Source: Podocnemis expansa (lineage: Eukaryota > Chordata > Testudines > Podocnemididae). Taken from it: 64,000 nucleotides of DNA. Both the position numbers and the translations under genes were made by a program. Below, in pieces: positions 56,065-64,000 of the stretch. The notes under the pieces are model-generated. The model was not told the DNA's origin. It made no database searches and saw nothing but the letters and a program-made list of their open reading frames with translations. The stretch spans positions 34,373,639-34,437,638 of the forward strand of contig ML682005.1 of the NCBI GenBank assembly GCA_007922195.1, read 5' to 3'. The first letter of the stretch is position 1, and each line of letters starts with the position of its first letter.

Positions 56065-57902
56065 TGAGAAGAGTCTGTGCAAGTACCACTCCAGTTCAGA
56101 CAAGGAAACATATCTACTGTATGATCATGTGGGGCATGGGGAAGTAGGGCTACATCAGGGACATAAAGAAGTGTCATTTGAAAATTAAAGAACTTTGGCA
56201 GGCATGCCAGAAAACAACAGAGACAACCAGTCATTTTGGTTCTGTACCACAGACTTGCTGCTTCTACAATGAACAGCATATGATTCTTGGTGGTGACCCC
56301 ACCAGTATCCTCAAATGCAGTATGAATACTTCAGCGGAGACTGAGCCCCAGGCCATCAGGCAACAATGTGGAGGACATTCTGGGTGAGGAAGAGGAAATT
56401 ACAGAAGATAGTTGAGTAGGGAATCCATTCTTCTCAAGAGCCAGGAGCTATTTCTAACCCCAGACCTGTGCAGCCAGGTGCAGGACAGCATAGTGATAGA
56501 GTGTGATGCCTGCAAATGTACCTCTGGAAAATATGCAATTCCAAATAAATGTAGAGGTTACATACATTTATATTTTATCTGTAATATGAACTAAAAAAAT
56601 GAGATCTGTTTCCCAGCATAGCAGCTATGAAGAGGGTGCCTCCCTTGCTCCCCACTCCTGGAAAAGACTGGTTATGCACCCATGGATAGCCTGAGAATGC
56701 TTCATGGAGATCTCCAGGAAACTTTAAAGGAGATACTTTACAATCTTTTGCATGAGGTTTTGAGGAGGGCTGCCTTATTTCTTCCACCACAGCAGTATAC
56801 TTTCCCGTGCCACTCCAAAATTAACTCTGCTGGCATCAATGTGGTACACAGCATAGCAGCTTAAGGCCCATGTCTGTACCTAGATGCTCAGAGCATCTGC
56901 CACCTTACCACTTTTGTTATCCTCAAGAGACTAATATCACACAAAGGAGACAGTGGAACTTCTCATTACAGTGCTCCTACCATGAACAATAGAGCATGTG
57001 ATTCTGCCACCCACAGAAACCACAGTTTTTCTAACATGCTGGTGGTTTGGTAGGCTGGAATGAGGGCTCACCTCAGTCTTCAAGACCATGGCAACTACTA
57101 CTGGCAGCATTAAGTGAAAAGGGAGTGAGAGGGAGCTTCATGTGTTTTCTCATGAATGCAAACTCCTTTCTTCCCTCTTGGAGCTGCCTCAGACAAAGAC
57201 CGCAACTTGGATGGCTTAATGCTTTCCCCTGGTCTCAAAGAAACATCCATGTTGATGGGGAGCAGGGGCTGGAGGCAATGTCCATCTGCCCTCTGCCTGC
57301 AAGTTTTCCACAAGTTGCTGCAAAAGTTCTATTGCCCATGCCACTTCAATGTAATCACCATGGCTGGAAGTGCAAACTGGTTCATTGAACAGCTAGGGAT
57401 TCTGATTATGTTCTGGTCTGCACTTGAGTGTAATAAAGGGAGAGTTTTTTTAAAATAGCAACCTTATATTAGGTCCAGAGTATGCACTAGTGTGGAAAGC
57501 TTGCTCTTTAGGACTTCTACCATACCGATAGAGAGGCTTTTGCAGATTGGAAGGTGTAAAAAGAGACCAGATGATGGCATGTTCAATGAGATAATGATAC
57601 ATCTGGGACAGCCACAAGAGTTAAGAACTAGGAGGATTTTGTTGTCTGAAGAATTGGACATGGACATGAAGAGCAGGAGAATATCCCAGGAGCACAAACA
57701 TGCCATGAAGGACCAATCAGACATGTTAAGGTATCTAGCTGAACTTCAAGAAAAGCAGCTTGAGGCTAGAGTCCCTCTGCAATCCCAGTTCAATGGCCTA
57801 GAAGCATCACCTGATTCCCAATCTTTCTTGCCCAAACATTCCAGGAATTGGGGAGCTGGAGGGTGTGGTATCCTTTCCAATAATATCAGGGGAAAGTACT
57901 AA
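56065..57902 (+). pseudogene. Harbinger Myb/SANT-like DNA-binding protein, broken
   Basis: Read with a frame change, 56065-56330 gives EESVQVPLQFRQGNI, then GYIRDIKKCHLKIKELWQAC, then PQTCCFYNEQHMILGG, the trihelix/Myb-like domain of Harbinger accessory proteins. A later piece has SQELFLTPDLCSQ (about 56430-56470). After a probable intron, 57525-57800 encodes RLLQIGRCKKRPDDGMFNEI and a helix-rich C-terminal part with DMLRYLAELQEKQLEARVPL. In Harbinger elements this protein binds the transposon ends and brings the transposase to DNA. A stop before GYIRD and a frameshift in the first exon show it is dead. It converges on the transposase gene. Confidence 0.8.
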
Positions 57903-58103
57903 GAAGAAAAGGTGGCCTTCTAAGAACTCTGATGGGCATGACTTCTGTGCTTATTTCTTTATTTCTCGCCTCCCAAATTTAGCACATCATTTGACTGAGG
58001 TTACATTATGTTTCTGTTCTTTCAGATTCTTTATGATGTGCAATAGAAGTCAATTTCATGAATTACATGCTCTTTATTAAATCCAGTCATGGGGGCAAAG
58101 GTG

Positions 58104-58389
58104 GGGAGAAGGGACACAAAGGAAAACTGATGGAAGGTATGGGAAGGCACAAAGGTATAGGAAGGTGCAACACCAAAAAGCAGCACACGGTACAATGGCT
58201 CATTACTAAAATGAGGTTTCAAAGCCCCCTAATGATGCTAAGGGAGAAGGGACACAAAGGAAAACTGATGGAATGTAGGAGAAGGTATGGGAAGGCACAA
58301 AGGTATAGGAAGATGCAATACCAAAAAGCAGCACATGGTACAGTGGCTCATTACTAAAATAAGGTTGCAAAGCCCCCTAATGATGCTAA
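58104..58389 (+). repeat. Tandem duplication, 138- and 148-bp units
   Basis: Unit 1 (58104-58241) and unit 2 (58242-58389) both start GGGAGAAGGGACACAAAGG and end CCCCCTAATGATGCTAA, with only a few substitutions and a 10-base insertion in unit 2. It lies between the 3' ends of the two convergent Harbinger genes. Confidence 0.92.
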
Positions 58390-59001
58390 GCTCCTTGCCA
58401 GGCTCTTCCAACTGCCCTGATGTTTGGCTGCTCAAAATTAGAGGTCAGTCTATTCACCTCCATGGCCACCTTGTGGAAACATCTCTCCCTTTACCCCATA
58501 GATACTATGGAGCAGTGGTTCTCAGCCACATTTAGGATACATTACTGTATTGGCACACAGTGGTAAGTCTGTCACAGACAGCTGGGATGATGGCTGTATT
58601 TGGCCTGGGGGAGGTGGGATGCCATGACCTGTAAGATTGCAATATGCCACCAAGTATGTCATGACCTGCAAAAGTTTGAGAACCACTGCTATGGAGCACA
58701 CAGCAGACATTGATAACAATGGAGATGTTGCTTTCAACCTAGTAAGCAAATAGCACCAGCAGCCCTTTAAAAGTCCAAAAGCATATTCCATGACCACTCT
58801 GCACTCAGTTTATGTACCATTCGGTAAGGAGTCCATCTCAGCAAAACCATCTGCTATGTCTTGCACATTGCCCAGAGTCACTGCTCTTCTTAGCAGAAGT
58901 CAATTAATGGCCCTGCATATAATTGAATAACAACAGCTCTCACTTTTACCAACTCTGAGTTGATTCCCCACTGAAAGGTAGCAGTCTGGCATTGCAAGCT
59001 T
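58390..59001 (-). pseudogene. Harbinger transposase with catalytic core deleted
   Basis: The minus frame from 59001 reads KLAMPDCYLSVGNQLRVGK, CRAIN (stop) LLLRRAVTLG and NVQDIADGFAEMDSLPNG. It then jumps to ECRVVMEYAFGLLKGCWCYL near 58780. In DDE_4-type Harbinger transposases about 90 residues lie between these blocks, including DGTHI and the next catalytic Asp. Here they are missing, while the Glu of VxENAFGRLKGRW-type motif is retained. The C-terminal block VAMEVNRLTSNFEQPNIRAV lies beyond the inserted hAT MITE, near 58460-58400. The intact enzyme cuts and joins transposon DNA in the nucleus. This copy also has two in-frame stops. Confidence 0.8.
58513..58688. mobile_element. hAT MITE with exact 8-bp TSD
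   Basis: Termini CAGTGGTTCTCA and TGAGAACCACTG are perfect inverted copies. CTATGGAG is exactly duplicated at 58505-58512 and 58689-58696. It splits the Harbinger transposase gene and belongs to the same family as 38146-38323, in the opposite orientation. Confidence 0.95.
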
Positions 59002-59468
59002 CTGGTGGCTCCTATCTTGATTCCAGAAGTTCTGCAGGATACGGCACAGGGTTCTTGTAATACTCACAACCAAAGTGCATGGCTGAGCAGGGTCTGTGCT
59101 TTTCAGGGCAAAGGATACATGTGGCTAAGCCAGACTCTTGATAAAAGATGCAAAACATCTATGGGTTGTTTCCTGTTGATAGGAGGAGAGGGAGGGAGAG
59201 ATGGAGCAAACTACATCATGGGTCATCAAAGCCATATTCCCATTTCCCCCATGAGGCTTAGTAAGCCCTTCCCAAAATTCCCTGGAAGCTAGTTGCATTG
59301 TGGGATAGTTACACACAGTACTCTGCTCTATGCATTGATTCAAGTGCTGCTTGTGAGGATGTGCTCCACTGACACAATGAACATGGAGGGGACACCTCAA
59401 CTAACAGTTACTATGGTGGCTGTATATTGATTTAAGGTGACATAACTATGTAGTGGGACACGCCCTTA

Positions 59469-60289
59469 GTAACATGCAAATAATAAATATAAATAGGTAT
59501 GCTGCTGCCTGCAGCTGGTTTCCATATCAGGTATAAAATTCTGGCCTGACTTAAATCAATGGTAAAACTACTATGGACATCTTTAAAGCTAGAAGAATTT
59601 CTGTTCTATATAGAAAATCAGGGAGGTGAAAAACAAACACCCCCCCCAAAACTATGTATATTTTACGAGGTACATTTTAAATTTACAGGGCACAGGACAT
59701 TCAATATAAGATGCATCACAGTAAAGGCAACAACTGATAAAAATGTATGCAGTTATAGTACTCTGTAGTGACAATTAAAATTTACTAGCGATTGCAAATT
59801 ACATTGGGCCAGCAATCTAACTGATACATAAATAAGTGATTTGACAAGACTAACAGAGGGGATCATATGAGATTAGGGCACCATCAGTTAAGAGATATAG
59901 TTCTACTCATTCTTTGGGTTTCCCTGCTGTTCTTTGGAGCTACCTTGAACAATAATATTCAGTCACTTTTTAGGCAAAAAAAAAGTGCCATTCTGAAACA
60001 CTGTTCTCAGAGTTTAACAAAAGAAAGTGAAGAATAATTTCTCCTATTGAAACTTCAAGAGAGAATTTTAGAAATGGTACATTAGATTTAATGCTTGGAT
60101 GTTATTCAGAACACTATATTAAAAAAAAAAACCTTCATCTTGGGAAAAGAGTAAAGTAGAATCTATTGATCACAAGTTCTCAGATTCAGAAACAAAGGTC
60201 TTATTGGAAAGACAGAGGAAAATCAAAATGCACTGTAGTGAAGACCAAACAGTAAAAAGATAACAGTATTAAATAATTATCATGTATAG
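59469..60289. other. Non-coding DNA
   Basis: No gene or family recognised. There are short C9 and A-rich runs. Confidence 0.4.
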
Positions 60290-60297
60290 TGTAAGGC

Positions 60298-60583
60298 AGG
60301 GGTCAACAACCCAAAAGATAAGAAGAGCCATTTTTTAAAAATTTCTACAATAGCCAGATGTGCTGAGAGCCACAAAGGGTGTAGCCTCCTGGTGGTGGAG
60401 AGGGGAGTTATGCCAGGGTGCCTGGCGCATGGTCCCCTGGTGTGGGTGGGGATGAGGGGAGGAGAGCCAGGATTGGGCTGCACTCAGGGTCACCAAGTGG
60501 GGGCGGGTGGGCAGAGCTTGGAGCCGCAAGGGAGCAGCCAAAGAGTCACATGTGGCTGTGGAGCCACAGGTTGGCGATCCCTG
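60298..60583. mobile_element. hAT MITE, CAGGGRTC ends
   Basis: The left terminus CAGGGGTCAACAACC and inverted right terminus CAGGGATCGCCAACC agree at 12 of 15 positions. The flanks GTGTAAGG and GTATAAAG match at 6 of 8. The GC-richer interior yields overlapping frames of 65-97 codons without domains. Confidence 0.8.
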
Positions 60584-60747
60584 GTATAAAGCAATAAATA
60601 GACATAATTCTGAAAAAAAAATGTCCATTCATTTTCCAAAAGGGGGACATATTGGTAGCTACCTTAGCTACTTCATTATTTCTTTGTGTTGTATGGGATA
60701 AAGGTATAGAATTTTAGTTCTGTTACAACAGTGTTAGGTACATTTGA

Positions 60748-61033
60748 ACCCTAGTCTACACTTAGGGCTCTTCTTGGTGACAATCAACTGGCATTTACGC
60801 AAGGCATGTACAATGCCCTGCGTAGATTCCAGCAACTTCCTAAACCGCTGGAACATAGTCAGAAAAGCTGACCACAAATCCCTTGTGGTCAGCTTTCCCC
60901 TATGTCTCCTGGGGGCCAGGAATTCTCATGCTGACTTCTGGGAACACAGCAGCAAGTTCAGACTCACTGCTAAGTGCTCTCAGAATGCCGGGCTGTCAGT
61001 GGTGATTTTGCTGCCATCAGTATAGGCATAGCC
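60748..61033. mobile_element. 3-bp-TSD element with internal 14-bp hairpin
   Basis: The left end ACCCTAGTCTACACT and right end AGTATAGGCATAGCC are decayed inverted forms of GGCTATGTCTACACT, flanked by TGA (60745-60747, 61034-61036). A perfect hairpin AAAGCTGACCACAA / TTGTGGTCAGCTTT with a 5-base loop lies at 60864-60896, near the centre. The interior has no GTCGAC or TTCGAA array, so it represents another group. Confidence 0.65.
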
Positions 61034-61036
61034 TGA

Positions 61037-63914
61037 GAGCCATTTAAGGACTTGAATTGTTTGCCAGTGATTAAAAATGGTCCTGCTAGCAATCGCCATA
61101 CTAATTAGAAACCAGCTGGTTTCATGAAAGAATACAATACCTCCAATACATCCACAGGTTAAAAGGATGCTTTTTGCCCTGTTACAACAATAGCTTGTAT
61201 GGTCTGTATATTAGGACTCTGATGATTTATATATAAAATTTGCTGCATCTTGCTGCCTGTTCAGTGAGCCTCAAGGAATGGAATGAAAAGTATTGAAATG
61301 TTAGTGTTAAATCATAAAAGACAGTTCAAAATGAATAACTACTAATTAAAAGCACATTTATCTGGCAAAATAAGATTGGCACAATAAATCTTTTTTTCCT
61401 TCCACCTTCCCCACCCCAGTGCTTTTAGAAGGACAAATCACCATACTGTGTTATATAACATGCACAGTGGCTAGTGGCTTACTGTACCTCTCTGCATCCA
61501 GTGTACAAACAGTATGAAACTATTATATGACTAACTATAAAGTTTTAGTAGCTGAAACTTTTAGATCCCCAGTTCAAGCCCCTGTGTGTCAGCCAAGATG
61601 GCAGTTGCCACATGTTGCCTGCTGATATTTGTTTACAAATGTCAGTAGGGATGATCATAAAGCAAATAGAAAAGACAGTGAGGAAAAAAAACTAAGATTT
61701 TTTAAATGAATATTTAAGAGAATATTGTTAGCTTTTATAGTTACATTATGTATAGTTAACAAATATGACCTTTATATAATTTTAGCTTACTTTTTAAAAA
61801 TGTGTTTTCACAGTATATAGAAATGGAACCATTTGTTTTACACACTCCCTCCTCAGTTCCTTGAACCTTCTAATTTTGAAGTGAAATAACCCTTGAAATA
61901 GAGCTACATTGGATTCCCTAGAAAGAGATGATTAATAGACACGTGAGCTAGTTAGTGATGAGACCATTCCAAATAATTTTGTTAACCAAGGTCTACATCC
62001 TAAATCATTGGTGGCAGATTTTTGGAGAGGTGAGGCTGCAGGAGGTGAATATACTAAAGTATGCCTATGACAACAAAAAGCTGAAATGTTATATATGAAT
62101 TTAAATGCTGAAGTCAGATATTATTAAAATTTCTTCCTACAACACTTAATTCTGCTCTTCTGTATTCACATCCATCTTTGCTATATAAAATTCTGCAGCT
62201 CAGTTTCACAGTTCACAAAGACTGGCCAAAGTAAAAGCTTCATTTCAGTTCAAGCTGATATTGTAGATTTATTCTGGTAACAGTCTGCCCTTGGAGAGTT
62301 AAAGAAGAAAGTTAATGAAATGTTTAACTCTAGGTAGTTAGCAGTATGAGGGGCTCTCCAGGGTCAAACAGAGGATCTAGTTCTTCATCTTTTATCTTTC
62401 CCAGGTGTTTCTGATGCAAGAGAAGTTGCTTGATGAAGACATCAGACAATTTCATATTCAATGTTCATGGAAGACCTACTGACTTCTTTGGAAAATGTGG
62501 TTGTAGACTAAATTTGCTTTTTAGAAAAAATTAAAGTGGTCCAGTCAGATATGTTTTATTGTGTTCTTTTTTTCCATAATCCATTGAAAACACATGGAAT
62601 CTCCTGTGCTTTTTTAAATTATTATAATTAGCATGAATCTTACTTCCAGCTATTATAGTCTATAAATCTCCACATGTCAAAATTTGAAACAGAGTTGAGA
62701 TAGTCCAAGATGCTGACAAATTTATGCAACTGATAACCAATTCCGGGAGGTATCCAACTGGAGTTCTGTTTTGAAATCAATCTCTTTGCTTGACAATGTG
62801 TAATTTCTCTAATGCACAAGTGTCCCTTGTGTAGAAATGACGTTTTCTTGTTCTTGTTTTTATGGTTTTCAATATAATACAGATAGTATATCTTTTTAGC
62901 ACAATTACCCATTTACTGATGGCTTTATAGTCTCATTAAATGAGTAATTGCATGGCGATGTGAAAGAACTTGAATTATGTGTTTGCCCACTGACTAAGGT
63001 TGGTTAGAGGCCAGGAGAATGGCATAGTTTAATAAATCATTAAATTCAGTTTCAGTATCTATTTGTTCCCTTTCTTCATATATGAAGTTGACTGATTTGT
63101 CTGTGTACCTCTGATTCCATGTATATTTTATTCTTGATGAAGCAGGTGACAAACCTCTATAGCCATTCAGTTCCTTGAACACATTTTGGCTAATGTATAC
63201 TTCACATTGACTTTTCAACATGTGTTTTCCCCATTCTTAAATATAACACTGATATACAGTTCACAGCCTTTCATTAATGTCTCAATTATCTATTAATCAA
63301 TGTTATTTCAAATATGGAAATATACATATTATGAGATAGATATTTTATGGTTACAATCGCTTAGTAGCTTCCCCTTAAAATTAACCTTATTTTAAGGAGA
63401 TTATGTACATAGTATTTTAAATACTTTAGTTTTAAATGGATTTAAAACATCAAGACTTTTGTCCAAACATACTTTGATTGGTATTAATATTAAATTAATA
63501 AGAAATCATTTCCATCCAAAATTAAAAAAAACAATAATGTGGCTGACTAAAATAAAACAAAGGGCAAGTTTAATGATACACATTCTGTTTAGCCAGCTAT
63601 TTCTTACTGTGAAAAAATCATCTTTTGTGAAAAATAAAAACCGCTTGTTTGCTATGTCAAAGTTCTAGATCTAAATAACTATCAGTGATTTGAATTACAT
63701 TAATATAATTCATACCTATATAAAATTTCACAATGCCGAAATGCTGGACTCTGCACATCTGTCCTTATGTGAATTCTTACTCACATAAATAATTTCATCA
63801 ACTTCATTATGACTAGTCATATAGAGAAATGTTTACAGGTTTCTGGCTTGTTTTGGTTTTTGCTGATGTTAGCTTGGCTTATTGAAATTTAAATCTAAAA
63901 CTAGAGGACATGCA
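61037..63914. other. AT-rich DNA without recognised gene
   Basis: Short frames only. No transposon ends, RNA gene or CpG-rich stretch is seen. Confidence 0.5.
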
Positions 63915-64000
63915 GGCTATGTCTATGCGAGCAATTTAGTTCGAATTAAGGAGAAAAAAACAACAAGCAGTTGTGTGGCACTTTAAGACTAACAGATTTA
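63915..64000 (+). mobile_element. 3-bp-TSD element cut by the window end, with nested repeat
   Basis: GGCTATGTCTATGCGAG at 63915 is the common terminus, followed by TTTAGTTCGAATTAAGG, so it is of the TTCGAA type. From about 63953 the sequence turns into the GTTAGTC-type repeat arm (CAACAAGCAG, GTGGCACTTTAAGACTAAC), apparently inserted into it. The right end lies outside the window. Confidence 0.6.

Larger units (their letters stand above)
56050..59465. mobile_element. Decayed PIF/Harbinger transposon
   Basis: The element carries a plus-strand Myb/SANT-like gene and a convergent minus-strand transposase gene, the two-gene plan of Harbinger elements. The right terminus reads TAGTGGGACACGCCC at 59451-59465, followed by TTA, the usual Harbinger target triplet. 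The left terminus was not found and is probably deleted or overwritten by the repeat at 55640-56050. It is further damaged by a tandem duplication (58104-58389) and a hAT MITE (58513-58688). Confidence 0.8.

Noticed and set aside
56864..59465. TTA-flanked left end of the Harbinger at 56864 (GGCCCATGTCTG)
   Set aside because: The Myb-like coding sequence starts about 800 bp further left, so the true left end cannot be here. The TTA match is probably chance.

Overview
The window looks like nuclear DNA from a non-avian sauropsid, most likely a turtle; a crocodilian is the main alternative. The evidence is a set of CR1 LINEs with the archosaur/turtle 3' end (...AGTCCAACCCC..., GAATCATAGAATCATAG), a PIF/Harbinger element of a type I associate with turtle genomes, several hAT-type non-autonomous transposons, and an AT-rich background. 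I found no convincing host protein-coding exon, rRNA gene or functional tRNA gene. Nearly all longer open frames lie in transposons, in GC-rich repeat cores, or are chance frames. It reads as intergenic or intronic DNA built by layered transposition.

Layout. 1-9.4 kb: AT-rich DNA with a hAT-like MITE (2114), a fold-back SINE-like insertion (2858, 12-bp target duplication), and two nested 3-bp-TSD elements (6524-7225, 6825-7197). 9.4-11.5 kb: two CR1 copies in opposite orientation. 13.6-18.5 kb: an almost complete CR1 on the minus strand (ORF1 with esterase domain, ORF2 with endonuclease and reverse transcriptase), split by a younger CR1. 18.5-20 kb: a 133/153-bp direct duplication. 20.6-35 kb: unclassified GC-richer repeats, an expanded 3-bp-TSD element (23123-24339), a GC-rich hAT element with a perfect 8-bp TSD (30639-31186), and a TTCGAA-type element (31983-32685) containing a tRNA-Val(AAC)-like SINE with a CR1 tail. 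38-40.6 kb: two old CR1 copies each split by two younger insertions. 41.7-48.4 kb: another GC-rich hAT element and four elements with GGSTATGTCTACAC-type ends, one invaded by CR1. 50.6-54.5 kb: rearranged fold-back repeats and a 1.8-kb element with a purine-rich minisatellite. 56-59.5 kb: a decayed Harbinger with a Myb-like gene and a convergent transposase gene that has lost its catalytic centre. 60-64 kb: a hAT MITE, another 3-bp-TSD element, and a truncated one at the window edge.

The most unusual signal is a group of elements with related termini (GGCTATGTCTACAC or GGCTGTGTTCACAC) and 3-bp target duplications. Their interiors are built from many copies of a short self-complementary word, and the word differs between groups: TTAAGTCGACTTAA in one, GTTTCGAAACAAC or AGTTCGAACTAA in others. 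Several also carry expanded GC-rich cores. Whether the words are transposase sites, fold-back structures or by-products of replication slippage cannot be decided from one window.
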